Shown here piece by piece: positions 26,778 through 38,110 of a stretch of DNA of 64,000 nt; within the stretch, counting starts at the first letter, position 1, and every line of letters starts with the position of its first letter. Source of the stretch: Stictocephala bisonia. Taxonomy: Eukaryota; Arthropoda; Insecta; Hemiptera; Membracidae. The stretch lies in assembly GCA_035578905.1 (NCBI GenBank), contig JAQJVL010002145.1:1-64000 (forward strand), written 5' to 3'. The notes below the pieces were generated by a model. That model searched no databases, was not told the origin of the DNA, and saw nothing but the letters and a program-made list of their open reading frames with translations. The position numbers and the translations under genes are program-made.

Positions 26778-27484
26778 TCCATTGGCCTACCTATTATTTT
26801 GGTACTACTTGGGACTAAAAAATCCTATTAAACAAGCATCTTCCATTTGCGTCTTTATCAAAATCAATGTCACTTTCGTCAAAAATGCAATTGATTTCGC
26901 TTGAAAATAGAGTCAAATTTGTTTCTCCAAGCCATGTTTCACTTACATGACTAAAATAAAACAACAACGTGATAAACTTTCATCTAAGAAACAACAATAT
27001 GACACATCAAAACACAAACAGCGACTGAACACAACCTCAAACTAAAAACACAAACTTTGTTATTGTTTTCCTCAGCAGAGAAATAAACCAGGTATGGTTA
27101 GTCTACCGCAGACTACCAGAGTCAAATATGAATACATTACTGCTAATATAAACACTATACTGCTTTCAGAGAATGCTTAGTTATATCATTTGTTTACTCT
27201 AATCAAACTAGATTTTACCACTATGAAATGGTGTTTGAAAATGTTCACGATTTTAAAATAGTTTATAAAATAATTGATGCCTAGTTTTACGGTATATTTT
27301 ATTTTCATTGCAAAGTGCAACATTTTACTAACAATTCATGCCCGTTTTATTACAGTAACTTCAATACCAAATTCATTACAACAGAAACAAAATGTTATGT
27401 CACCATTACGGAACAGTTTCATGATGGTCTAAGTGGGCCATGCGATGTCATCACGGAATGGATCCGTGAAAGTAGGCCTATGGG
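26778..27484 (-). mobile_element. piggyBac-like non-autonomous element (copy 1)
   Basis: The element is flanked on both sides by TTAA (26774-26777 and 27485-27488), the target duplication of piggyBac elements. Its ends read tccattggcctac and, inward from the other side, cccataggcctac. Next to the right end lies a palindrome, tcacggaatggatccgtga, and a second inverted motif, related to those next to the left end of the element at 30687. Inside, the minus strand encodes an acidic fragment with ESDIDFDKD, resembling the acidic N-terminus of piggyBac transposases. No catalytic domain remains. Confidence 0.75.
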
Positions 27485-27488
27485 TTAA

Positions 27489-30249
27489 TAAGTTCACTAT
27501 AACTCTTTATTATGGTGAAAACAAACTGTACCCTTATTTCGGTATGAAGGCACCTCTACCATAGGGTCTCTTCTTTCAAGCGGTAGTATTCTGAGAAACG
27601 GCCACCTTAAGTGTAACATTTTTGTCAGAGCAACATTGAACCAAGAATAATTTAAAACCTAGCCTTTAACCATCTTTAATTTAAACATTCAAATAAAATT
27701 GTTAGTTCCTGAATGAAAAATCAGATTCTTACAAAATATTTATAATGTTTTCAGTTGTCAAGTATAATTTGAGAAAAATATGCCATCTTAAGTCTAGTTT
27801 TAATATTACGATGAGCCTGCTAAATTTTGTAACGATACAAATACATTAAAAACAACTAAGAAAAAGTCAATTAATTATAAAAATATTTACCTAGTAGAAT
27901 TTATAGCACAATTACAAATTGTTTTAAATACCTTAAAATATTTCACTATTCCTAAATATCACAATCATTGAAAATACATATTAATTTGATTTCAAAAAAT
28001 TAAAAATATACATTACAATTGGTTGAAAATATATATTTTCCTCCTGGTTGATAATGTAAAACTACCTGAAGAATTAATAACCAATAACGAATCCTTAAAA
28101 AAAAAGAACGAAAATAAAGGAAACTCTTGCAATTTTATAGTAGTTTATAAAACGTTTTAGAATATAATATCAACATAACACAACTGCATTAACTAAAATC
28201 ATTGTACATACACGACAACCCAATTTTTGAGAGTATTAAATTTTGTAAAAATAAATATTTTGTAATTTGTTCAACATTAATAAACTAGTAACTAACATAA
28301 TAGGCACATACATAAGAAATATTTAGAGGCACTCTGTAATTTAATATCTAAATATAAAAATATAATTATATTTTATAGCTAATTTCCATTTTTTAAATTC
28401 TATCCAGCCTGAAACTGATTAATAATGTTACAGGGGCTGCTCGAAAAAAATATTCCACAAGTACTTAGTACGTTATTCAGTGACTCGCTTTACCAGAGAT
28501 AATAAAATAGTGTTTGTGAAAAATTTGTTTGAATCGATAAAACATAAATTAGTTGATAAACCACAACAGTGTAACAACTTAAATCTGTTTTTAAATTATA
28601 AATAGTCTCCAATAAAGAAATCAAAGAAGAAACGTAGATCTGTTAAATGGAAATCCATATTTGAAAACACTAGCCAGATATATGGCTTGAGATCAAGCTA
28701 AATGGTTAAATACATATACAACATTTTTATTGAATGAAACAGTTTAACAGAGTATAAAGAAGGGTCAGTCAGTCGAGTTGTGCAAAGGAATGCAGATGCT
28801 GGCCAGTCGAGCCGTGCAAAGGAAAGAACTAGCCCGTTGTGTAGTGCAAAGGGGTATGCAAGGTCCCGTCGAGTTGAGCATGGGTGTGTGTGGAAGGGCC
28901 AGTCGTGTTGTTTAGAGGGTCAGTGAAAGAGCCAGTATAATTTTGTTTAGAGTGGGTGGAAGCCCCGTTGAGATTAGTGTGTAGGGTCAGCGGGTGGGTA
29001 ATTTGTAATGTATAACACCGGCAATTTTATTAGCCGTAACATCAAGACTTTTTTTAAAAAATTACTCAAACACAATGTTTTTGTTATGTTACTATTAAAA
29101 CAGCAAGCAGACAACTGCTGCTTTAAAAACTTAACTATCAGCGGTTAGGTATAAGAGAGTACTTAAACTTAGCTTGCCATTTGTTCTGTATCAATAGACT
29201 TTCATCATTTCATTTTAGAGATTGGTTCATAATATAATGGTACATTTAACATTACACATTAAAATATTCATTGTATAATCTTAACAATATTTAAAATCAC
29301 ATTGTTGCATTATCAAACCAAATCTGCTATTTTTATGTCGAATTATTCTGAAGAGATTTTATTCTACAATTCAGAGATAAATATTTTTATATTACTGCTC
29401 ATTTTGACCTGAATAGTTATAAAAATGGTAATTTAATTCTAGAAATTCAAAATTGGGCAGATAAGACTTTTCATTTTACAAAGTGGTGTATATCTTAGGG
29501 CTTCTAAAGTACATATAATATTTCTCAAATTAAAGCAATTTGTTTTCATTTAATTTGAATATAGAACAAGTTGCTCTTTTATAGACCTAAATAATCCACA
29601 TCATTGACTCAACTAAGGCAAGTATTTTATGTTGTAACCTGCCAATTTGTAAAAATGTTACGGCCAAATAAAGTATTAGCTGACTATATTACATGGACAG
29701 TATTTATCTCAAAATTTTTTCATCTCATCTTTAGAGATTGTTGACCAGATTAACTTTTTGTTTAAAAGATGTAAAATTACTTACTACACAACAAAACTAA
29801 AACAAGACTAATTACTCATATTTTTTTATTAAGCTTCTTAGGTTATATTATAATGACTTTATCAACTACATATTACTTTAAAACAGTAGTTATTCCAATA
29901 TTCGTAGCAACAGAATAAGTTATAATTTGCATTCAATTGAATGGAAATACTTTGTTCAGTAGTATTTTATAAAAATAGTATTTTTCTTTAACTATCATTT
30001 TTAATTAATATAATAATTAAAAGGAATGTGTTTTTTTAGAGAACAACTAGTTCTTTCTGACTAAATTTTTTCCAATATTAATAAAAAAATGTTGCAATAT
30101 CTTCTTTGTAGTTTATACATATTTATAGTCATCATAATTATAACGATTGAACTCTAACTTACAGTATACAAAACTTGCAGTGAGGAATTACAAAGAGAGC
30201 TCACTATGAATACATTCTAAAGTGTGAACAATAGACAATATCAACACTG
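27489..30249. other. A+T-rich noncoding sequence with a degenerate G-rich repeat
   Basis: No gene is recognisable. At about 28757-29010 the plus strand switches to G/T-rich sequence made of a degenerate repeat of roughly 30-45 bp built on gccagtcga.ttgtgcaaagg. Units become less similar to the right. The remainder is probably the 3' flank of the TMBIM exon that ends at 30250. Confidence 0.45.
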
Positions 30250-30606
30250 TTATGCAAGACGAAGGATTCTCAGAATCCGGAGAAAAATGTTGATGATATC
30301 AAGGTAGAGAGTGAGAGTAGCAAATACATATTCCTCTGGCGAGAAGGAGTACTTGTGATTACCACCGATAATCAGTTGTGTATCATAGATAAGCAACAAA
30401 GAGAAAAGGAAAGCTCCGAAGCCTGCAATCGCCAACTGTACGGTCCTATCATATGGAAGAAGCCAGGCTCCAAGACTGAAGAGAAATAGAATCAAAAATA
30501 GAGTGAAAATACCTGTGTGAAACAAGGTGAAATCAATCTTGGTCTGAAAGGCGAAGATGGTTAACCCAACGGTCACCACAACACAAATTGCCAAAGCCAT
30601 GAAAAC
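30250..30606 (-). CDS. TMBIM/Lifeguard-type membrane protein, last exon
   Basis: This is the C-terminal exon of a Bax-inhibitor-1 superfamily (TMBIM, Lifeguard/GRINA-like) protein, a multi-pass protein of endoplasmic reticulum or Golgi membranes linked to calcium leak and protection from cell death. The minus strand has a polypyrimidine tract and CAG acceptor directly before GTTTTCATGGC at 30606. The 118-residue product starts VFMALAICVVVTVGLTIFAF and carries hydrophobic spans about every 20-25 residues. It contains the family signatures YDTQLIIGG, then KYSFSPEEYVFATLTLYLDIINIFL, whose aspartates match the conserved acidic pair of the fold. It ends RILRILRLA, where family members often end differently. 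The frame is intact. Upstream exons should lie at higher coordinates, but I could not find them. A piggyBac-like element sits 80 bp inside the preceding intron. Confidence 0.92.
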   Translation of the reverse strand, partial: VFMALAICVVVTVGLTIFAFQTKIDFTLFHTGIFTLFLILFLFSLGAWLLPYDRTVQLAIAGFGAFLFSLLLIYDTQLIIGGNHKYSFSPEEYVFATLTLYLDIINIFLRILRILRLA

Positions 30607-30686
30607 CTGAAAAAAACAAAGAGGTTTGCTATCATCTAAATCATTAAACGACAATCAACACATAACCTGCATGCAACAATGGTTAA

Positions 30687-31646
30687 CCCATTGGCTTAAT
30701 TTCATGGAACCGTTTCGTGACGGCCGATCTGGGCTCGAAATTGCTATCACGGAACTGTTCTGTGATGGTTACACAATGTGTTTTAAATATTTTTTAAAAT
30801 AAACTATTGCCACAAATGGTTAAAAATATTCAAAAACAATCAGTGAAGACCGATATACTGTACAAAAATATATATGGTCTAACACTTGATTGTTTTATAA
30901 CCTAAAAATATATCACAAATCGACAATGTCGCGTGCCAAACTATGTTGTTTGCTTTGTGAGCTAAACAACTATGTGTATGACAATAATACCCTTGCTTTC
31001 TATTCTTTGTCAGCTTTGTAACAATCAGCTGGTTTGTTTTACAATCAAATTTAGCGTTCAGTTTGAGATTGTAAACATAAGCAGACGAGTGTGAGTGTTT
31101 TGTTATTAGTCATTGTTATTACCATTAGTGCAAGTTTCTATTTTTATTATTTTTGTATAGTATAAAGTTTGTCTTATAATTTTCAAATAATTAAATTCTA
31201 CATATTTTTATGTAAATGTATTATAAATTGAACCCCTACTCAAGTTTTGTCTTCCTGTAAACATTGTTTTATATTTTCGGCAAAAGTCAAAATGACGGAT
31301 TTTACAAAGGTTTGGAAATATATTTTTGTTGTTGGGAATTAAATTGTCAACAAACCTACAGCAACTCAGAACTGATTTGTAATTGTTTACTAACAAATTT
31401 ATAAACTTGCTTCAAAATTTATTTAAAAAAATGTCGTTTGTTTGTTACATTATTATGTTATAATTATTTTTTATGTGCTTATAAACTATAGCGTTTTGAA
31501 GCCTGTTTTATTACGAAAATAAATTTTTTTGCTCTAGCTTGAAAATTGTATTTTTATGAATTTTTCTCCAAAAGCTTACATTTTCCTTGATTTTAATTGC
31601 TAGAATAGCGGACTGTCCAGTGCAAAAAAACTCGTGGGCCAATGGG
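30687..31646 (+). mobile_element. piggyBac-like non-autonomous element (copy 2)
   Basis: TTAA flanks both ends (30683-30686 and 31647-31650). The termini match as cccattggc (30687) and gccaatggg (31638-31646). Just inside the left end are a palindrome-like tcatggaaccgtttcgtga and then tcacggaactgttctgtga, matching the subterminal motifs of the copy at 26778-27484, which lies in reverse orientation. No transposase frame is preserved. Insertion is in the last intron of the minus-strand TMBIM gene. Confidence 0.78.
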
Positions 31647-32214
31647 TTAAACAGTCACCTGAATGCAGCAGATGGTTTGCAAACACCTCCAGGTAGAATA
31701 TAGGGGTAGATATCACCTGGATAAAGGAAAAAAAAATCTGTACTTCATCGATATATAACTCATTATTTTAGCCTACCAGCGTGTTAGTTCATATAGGGAT
31801 TTCAACAGCGGATGGGAAATGTTCCACCACTCTGCTGCTGTACACCACATGCATGACTAACTGCCACACCTTTTTAAGCGCCCATCTGTGCTCAACTTCC
31901 AAACAATGTTTTGTTGAAAAATAAAGCTGCGTTATTATACAAGTATATATTATTTTTACTATTTATAATTTATGTTGCTATTATTTATTGTGTTGTTATT
32001 TTAAATAATAAGCTTGTCTGCTTTACTAATGGATGGAGCTTGTTTTTATGCTGCCCAGCTCTTGGACTTGTCTATTTACTCTCCATGGCATCTAAACATC
32101 TATTGGTTCAGTAATGGGGAAGTGTAACGCTCTGTCTGTCTCTCTCGCACCAGTGCTTCAAGTAGGTCTCTATATGGCTGAGTTATACTATCTTTTGATT
32201 TTATACACAAATAC

Positions 32215-32415
32215 AGATTTCTCATCCAATGTTAAATTTTGTGTTTCAAATTATCAGCTGTTTTGGAGTACAGTTGTGGAACACTGTTGTAGTCCCATGT
32301 AAAAATATAATGTATTTCAAACCAGCTGTGGTAGCAGACGGCACTAACTAACCAAATTACAGGCAAAAATAATCATATGAGATGAAATATCTATTGTAGG
32401 TGTATATAATCGTTG
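32215..32415 (+). repeat. dispersed repeat shared with 59225-59425
   Basis: The two segments align in the same orientation through blocks such as ccaatgttaaattttg, atatcagct/ttatcagct, gtaaaaatataatg/gtaaatataatg, agctgtggt, cactaactaac.aaatta.ag and gtatataatc. Divergence is moderate. Neither copy has terminal repeats that I can define. Confidence 0.75.
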
Positions 32416-32490
32416 GTTATACTGATTCAACTATTGTTAGATATTAAACATTGACAATACATATTTTTTTAAGAAAATATATTTAATTAA

Positions 32491-32805
32491 GTGCTGGTCT
32501 ATAAATATGTAGCTTTAATCGGAAAATCAGAAAATGATAATTTTGGTATTTTTATGAAAATCATAATTGAAAAATGTAACAATCTATTCCTTTTTTCATT
32601 AATAGTACAATTGAAATTCAATGATAATTCCTTTTCATCTTACAAACAAATGTTGTATGTGCGGAAATTTCATAACAGAATCATGGATGATTGCGTTAAA
32701 ATAAGAGAAAAACTTTCATTTAAGGACACTGTTAGGGCCGTGTGTAAACTAGTGTGTGCCTACATTGGGGAAAATTTAGGCCACTTTGAAATCACACTTA
32801 CTTAA
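32491..32805 (+). CDS. unrecognised 104-residue ORF
   Basis: The second half of this frame is unusual for the region: RIMDDCVKIREKLSFKDTVR followed by AVCKLVCAYIGENLGHFE, amphipathic and not low-complexity. The first half is A+T-rich. I see no convincing acceptor and no family match, so it may be a fragment of a decayed gene or element, or chance. Confidence 0.2.
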   Translation: MLVYKYVALIGKSENDNFGIFMKIIIEKCNNLFLFSLIVQLKFNDNSFSSYKQMLYVRKFHNRIMDDCVKIREKLSFKDTVRAVCKLVCAYIGENLGHFEITLT

Positions 32806-33454
32806 ATAAAAAGATTATTATAAATTATGTTCAATGTTAATTTGAAGTGTTGTATTTCTTTGTAAATAAAATTAATTTTCTTAATACATAATATTGGTCT
32901 AAATTTATTGACTAAACATTACTCTCCCCCTTCCTCAAAATGTTACATTTCAACTTCGAATCTGAAGCCATTTCAAGCTGTTTTCCCACAACATAATATT
33001 TGTTGACAACTACAGCACAGCATTCCTTTGTGTTGTGCAATCCCCAATATTATTATTATTATTTTATCCTACGGTTATCTAAAATTGTTTTATACATCTA
33101 GTTGTGACCAATTGCTTCTATGTGCAGGGAACCATTCAGTCAGGTACAGGTGAAACTATAGTATTCCTCCTGCCGTCTTGACATAATCTGCATTATGTTC
33201 TTACTAGTCATGAAACTACTGAACATTTTGACAGAACAAATTAGCGTATCAAATCAATACCGTATTTGCTGTACTTTGTCATATTCGACAACAGAAATTC
33301 AACCTTGACTGTTCGTTTTCATCAGTAATAATCATCTTGTACTGTACTGGTACTAAGCCCTGTAGATTGCAATAAACATGGCTGACTGGCTACAGTCACA
33401 GTGAAGTGGTTTCCCAGTTACAAGTGTATTTATACAACAAATATTTAACAACAT

Positions 33455-33669
33455 ATGGTAAAATAGTTTCCTCTGTTTTGTTCCTCCACCAAACTTACGG
33501 GTTTTTTTTGCACTACTGGTTTTGAAGGAAGTGAAGCCCAAGAAAGTGTACTTGAAGATGAAGGACATCCTTCGAAACTGGTGGCGACGAAATAAAAAAA
33601 AAAAAAAAACAAAAAAAAAAACAAAACAAGATTGGTGGTGGAACAAAAAAGATGTAACTATTTTACCAT
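33455..33669. repeat. imperfect inverted repeat enclosing a poly-A tract
   Basis: The arm atggtaaaatagtttcctct... (33455-33492) pairs with ...agatgtaactattttaccat (33632-33669) with few mismatches. The 139-base interior has a G+C-richer, coding-like stretch on the plus strand (KEVKPKKVYLKMKDILRNWW, about 33519-33590). It is followed by a poly-A run broken by C (33594-33627), like the tail of a reverse-transcribed copy. Confidence 0.7.
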
Positions 33670-34244
33670 CAATTGTTAATTTCAACCAATAATTAACAAT
33701 AGATAAGGATAATACCGATAGCATAATAATGAACAAATATTTTCTCACTTGCGCAAAAACTTATCTGGAAGTTTCAGTAAATCCATTTTACTTTAAAAAA
33801 CTAAAAAAAACTACATTTTTCGACAACTTCTCGCCTCAATTTCAAGCTAAAGCACAAGCTAACCCACTTTGTGGTCAGTAAAGAATGCTTAAAATTTGAT
33901 AAATAACTACAAACAATACCACTTTATTGCATTTGAAACTAATATATTTGAAATCTAGATAAATATAGATATTTTTTATATCTAATTAAATTATTTACTT
34001 CTGATATAAAGCCTTGAATATTAGCAATAGCATCTGTGACGTCAAATCCCAAGAAAAGCAAGTGTAGTGTTACATAGTCAGACTGGGAGTGATAACTCAC
34101 AGATGCTGAGCAAGCACTGATGGTAAGTCACTCACTGCCTCAACACAATTTGTGTCATATTCAGGAGAACTCAATCAACACCATCTGCTAAGCTGACGAC
34201 AGAACTATCTGACATTTTATTTTAAATTATTTTATTTTCAACAA

Positions 34245-34575
34245 CAACAAAGAGAGTCAGCCAGACTCTGGAAAAAAACTGATGGTATCTTAAAAATTGA
34301 CATATTACTTTAATTATAACATAGAGAAACAGCTAAACTCTGCATGAAAAATACCAACATCAATATTTAACTATTACCTTAATTCTAACAAAGAGAATAA
34401 TCCAAATTCTGCATAAAAAACTGATTTATCTTAAACATTGAACTATTACTTTAATTATAACATAGAGAAACAGCCAAGCTCTGCATAAAAAACTACCAAC
34501 ATCAATATTGAACTATTATCGTAATTCTAACAAAGAGAATCAGCCAAACTCTGCATAAAACACGTATTTAAGTAA
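34245..34575 (+). repeat. about 70-bp tandem repeat leading into a PWWP ORF
   Basis: Nearly five units begin aacaaagaga or aacatagaga and contain cagcca.actctgcataaaa, with alternating unit types that make a dimer of about 139 bp. The array ends about 20 bases before the ATG of the PWWP frame, an arrangement reminiscent of the repeated leader of a mobile element. Confidence 0.85.
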
Positions 34576-34594
34576 TCAATCAACTATTTTAAAT

Positions 34595-34759
34595 ATGACT
34601 CCACAAACAAATGTTAAATTTTCTGCTGGAGAGACAGTCTTTGCCAAGATGAAAGGCTTTTGTCACTGGCCATCAGTGATTCTGAATATTGAAGACAATA
34701 ATTCCAAGTTACCTAAATATAACTCGTTTTTTATGTTATTTTTTGTTTATTTATGCTAG
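34595..34759 (+). CDS. PWWP-domain protein fragment
   Basis: The frame starts MTPQTNVKFSAGETVFAKMK, followed by GFCHWPSVILNIEDN. This is the N-terminal half of a PWWP domain, a chromatin reader that binds methylated histone tails and DNA. The characteristic pattern G..V.AK.KG...WP is complete, with HW at the PWWP position. The domain should continue into further beta strands and a helix, but the frame runs into a hydrophobic A+T-rich tail and a stop at 34757. I see no good splice donor. A lysine/glutamate-rich start (MPKKEEEKVG) at 34974 runs into the assembly gap and could be a later exon. Host exon, pseudogene and transposon-borne PWWP protein are all possible. Confidence 0.6.
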   Translation: MTPQTNVKFSAGETVFAKMKGFCHWPSVILNIEDNNSKLPKYNSFFMLFFVYLC

Positions 34760-35003
34760 CCACATAATTGGAAAAGTGGTTAGCTCTAGTTTATAACAAA
34801 TTAAATTGTACGTACATATAATATTGTGAAAGGTTGGTGGAACAAATAAATATTATTAGTATAATGTAAAATTCTAAGGATCAATATGACACTGCTTATT
34901 TTCTGTTGACGAGATGCAAATATCTTTTGGTTAACAGTTTTTATTTACCTCTTGTTCAAAGTTTTTAACAATAATGCCCAAAAAAGAGGAGGAAAAAGTA
35001 GGA

Positions 35004-35103
35004 NNNNNNNNNNNNNNNNNNNNNNNNNNNNNNNNNNNNNNNNNNNNNNNNNNNNNNNNNNNNNNNNNNNNNNNNNNNNNNNNNNNNNNNNNNNNNNNNN
35101 NNN
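35004..35103. other. assembly gap of 100 N
   Basis: A run of exactly 100 N, the conventional size for a gap of unknown length. It interrupts the interval between the PWWP fragment and the hAT remnant. Confidence 0.99.
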
Positions 35104-35310
35104 TAAAGATAATGAATTTTTAAACTTAGAATGTTACTATATAATTAAATTATGTCGACTGTACTTCTAGTTTTACTCCAAAATATTCTAATCTTTTTCA
35201 TGATATCTTCTCTAAAAATTACACTTGAAGAGTTTCATGATATAATTTTATTATATTTAGATCAAAAGTCTCCAATGGATATCCTAAACTTTTTATAAGT
35301 GACCGAAAGC

Positions 35311-36076
35311 AGGGATGCCTATGTCAACCTGTGGAATGCATCACGAATCGTAACCACAAAGCCCCTGTCGGTCGCCTCCGCTGAACGAAGCTTTTCAAAG
35401 CTAAAGTGGACAAAACTTACCTCAAGTCAACACTGTCTCAAAAAGACTTAGCAGACATTCAATTCTATTAATTGAAAGCAAGTTGTCTCAGTCAATTGAT
35501 TATTTAGACTTAGTTAATTCTCTCTCCGAAATGAAAGCAAGAAAAGCCCTTGTATGAATGTATAATAAACGAGACTATGTAGCTATCTTAATAGTTAATA
35601 AACTTTTGTTGTGTGTGCGTCATTGATAATCTCTGTAATTATTGGTTCACTATGTTCTGTTGTTTTATTTTCTTTTACCCATAAGATATGAAAATTTACC
35701 TCAGTTCTGGCGGACGGTGATTCCCGCATTAGCTATTTATTCTGAGAATACTTGAAATATAAGAGTAAAAATAATTATAACATGACCCAGAAGCTTTCAT
35801 TAGTTATTTAACATAATATTGGTTTAAGTTAGAAGAAAGAGCATTAAACCTATCAAGTCAATCAGTAATAAATCAAATTGAGAGACATAAATTTAATCTT
35901 CTAAAAGGTACAAAAGTCTACAAAGACGTGTTTTTAGACCTTAAATTTCAAAAATTTTCCGGACCCCCCTTTCCTCGGGGGGGAGGGCCGTTCCATACCC
36001 CAGACCCCCCCCCTCCCAGTAAGGGCATAAAATAAGAGTCTTGCACACTTGCAATTTTCGCCTTAGGCCGGCCCTG
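35311..36076 (+). mobile_element. hAT transposon 3' part with dimerisation domain
   Basis: The plus strand encodes the C-terminal hAT dimerisation region. NLWNASRIVTTKPLSVASAE then RSFSKLKWTK (35329-35412) is followed, after a frameshift, by KTYLKSTLSQK. After another shift comes ILLIESKLSQSIDYLDLVNS then LSEMKARKALV before a stop (35465-35558). This corresponds to the P.SVASAERSFSKLK block of ZMYM-type hAT elements. Downstream are a C/G-rich stem (35962-36020) and the sequence ccttaggccggccctg (36061-36076), which resembles the terminal repeat of this group. The 5' half is missing or in the gap. It is non-functional because of the frameshifts. Confidence 0.75.
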
Positions 36077-36834
36077 GATGGTAAGCATGGTTTACCGGAA
36101 TCGATCACAATAGCATTTGTATTTTGTACTTATATTTTGTGAGTTGTTAACCTGTTTTGTATTTCTAGCCACACGCAATATGCTGCTCCAGGAAATTTTT
36201 GTAAATTTAATTAAAGTAAGTATTTGTTTCTGAATAGTTCTCTCCCTATTCAACTACAAACATGTAAAATATAAAATTTTGGAGAACAAATATAAATTTT
36301 AAAGTTATTTGATTTTTAAGGATTATATGAAATTAATAATAATAATTAGGAATACAAAAATAATACTTGTATTATGAAACGGTATTGATTGTTGCCGTTT
36401 ATTAATTTAGTTTGATTAGTTAATACAAGTTTCAAATCAGTGTATTAGTTTAATACAGGTGTACTGTTTGTAAATAATAACTACAATTTAATATTATTGT
36501 CTATTGTAATTTTTCTGTATTTCAGACGCCAATGAAATTGGTTATAAGGCTAAATGAATTAAAATAGTTTGAGGGAGAAATTGTTTATGGGATTGTTAAT
36601 AACTGATTTATTATTTATCATATAAAGTAATAAACCATTTTGGCTTCACAAATTAAGAGTTGACTACATTTGATGTGACAAATCAGATCCATATGTTAAT
36701 TATATAAAACTAATCAACTACTGCATTTAAGTCTAAACATTACTCCCAGTAATATTTTTAATAATCAAGAAAAATTATTTTCTTTTACTTTACATGATTT
36801 GTAGTAAAAATATAAAGAAATATGAACATATTTG

Positions 36835-37199
36835 TTAATTTGTAATTGTTACTCAATTTCACCTTCCGCTTGTGAGCTTCTTCCAAAAAAGTTGAGAAAC
36901 TGAAGCTGTTGTAGGTTGATTGCTAATAACCGCAACCTGTACCTATCTGAAGAGATCTAAGAGATTGAAACAGCGAAACACAAGCCTATATGTAAGTCTA
37001 GTCGTACTGTCTCGGGACTAGCACTAACGCAACTAGTCTTACAAATAGGCTTGTGGTTCGATATTTAGATCTCTTAGATCTCTTCAGGTAAGTACAGGTT
37101 GCGGTTATTAGCAATCAACCTACAACAGCTTGAGTTTTCCAACTTTGCTGGAAGAAGTTCACAAGTGGAAAGTGAAATCGAGTAACAATTACAAATTAA
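36835..37199. mobile_element. foldback element with 168-bp arms
   Basis: The left arm (36835-37002) and right arm (37032-37199) are nearly perfect reverse complements around a 29-base loop. The outer ends read ttaatttgtaattgttactc and gagtaacaattacaaattaa. Both outer tetranucleotides are TTAA, so they may be a TTAA target duplication, which would make this a piggyBac-type foldback MITE. Confidence 0.85.
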
Positions 37200-37842
37200 T
37201 ATTGTAACACCCTTCCCACCAATGCTCTGGTTTTCCAGCTGTGAACATATTGTTTAACATTAACAATAATGAATATAATTTATCAAGGGGTAATTATAAT
37301 GGTTTTGTTCGTTTTGAGATAGCTATTATTTTCCAAATAATCCAAAATTGTAAATTTAAAAATCTTAGAGCACTAAAACAAACAAATGAATACATGACCT
37401 TAGTGTTAGATTATATTGTATCATGCATATCACGCAATGCATTTTGATATATCAAGAAAATACGTGGCTGCAGGTTTCATATGTTATTTGCAATATACAT
37501 AAGACATAAAGACTGGACACTTCGTTTTTTACACAGGAACATAGGTACCTAACTGATATTAAAGATTGAAAACCCACAAAGATCGAATCATGTTTTTCAC
37601 TAGCACTTGCTTGACTATGATTTAAATGTTTTGCTCATAGTACTTCTATAACTAATCAACATAATTTAGAGAAAGTATTATTTTATTTTTCTTCTATAAT
37701 TCAATACATTAAAAATGAGTTAACATTGAATTGGTTACATACAAAAATGAATTTAAGGTGTTAGAGACAGATAAGAAAATTTCATATTGTTATTCATTTA
37801 TTTATTTTAAATTTTATTTTATTTTACAAAATTATTTTAACT

Positions 37843-38110
37843 TTAAGGAGCGGCTTCACAGATGGCGTAGTTGTGTAGATAGCATCCATTGTCATTCATG
37901 TAGCTCTGATTGCCAGCACAGAGTTCTATGCAGTGGTACATCTCTCCAGTTGCCTACTGGACAACATGGTTAGATTCGCTAGCCCACCATGTTAACCAGT
38001 AAAATGATAACTATTAGTGTAAGTGACAGTTTTGCCGGTTGACAGCCAGACATACTTGTCCTTCTCACCGAGGTTTGAGCCGGCAGTCCAGTAGCTGGCT
38101 TTGAGGTCAC
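37843..38110 (-). pseudogene. C-type lectin domain exon, damaged
   Basis: The minus strand after a TAG acceptor (38111-38113) encodes the C-terminal half of a C-type lectin carbohydrate-recognition domain, of the small secreted insect type. It reads GDLKASYWTAGSNLGEKDKY then VWLSTGKTVTYTN, and after an extra stretch of about 25 bases with a frame change WWASESNHVVQ, a stop, ATGEMYHCIELCAGNQ, and MNDNGCYLHNYAICEAAP with a final stop. The pattern YWT.G..LG, W.STG..V.YTNW, HC and C.....Y.ICE is the family signature. The internal stop and the insertion mean this copy cannot make a normal domain unless the assembly is wrong here. Confidence 0.78.

Noticed and set aside
31665..31735. Minus-strand exon-like segment between ATCCAG and CAG/GTGACT
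   Set aside because: The splice-like ends enclose about 50 bases whose translation matches no TMBIM segment. It is not enough to call an exon of the 30250 gene.
33353..33748. 131-residue minus-strand frame
   Set aside because: It contains a long Phe run from the antisense of a poly-A tract and spans an inverted repeat, so it is not a plausible protein.
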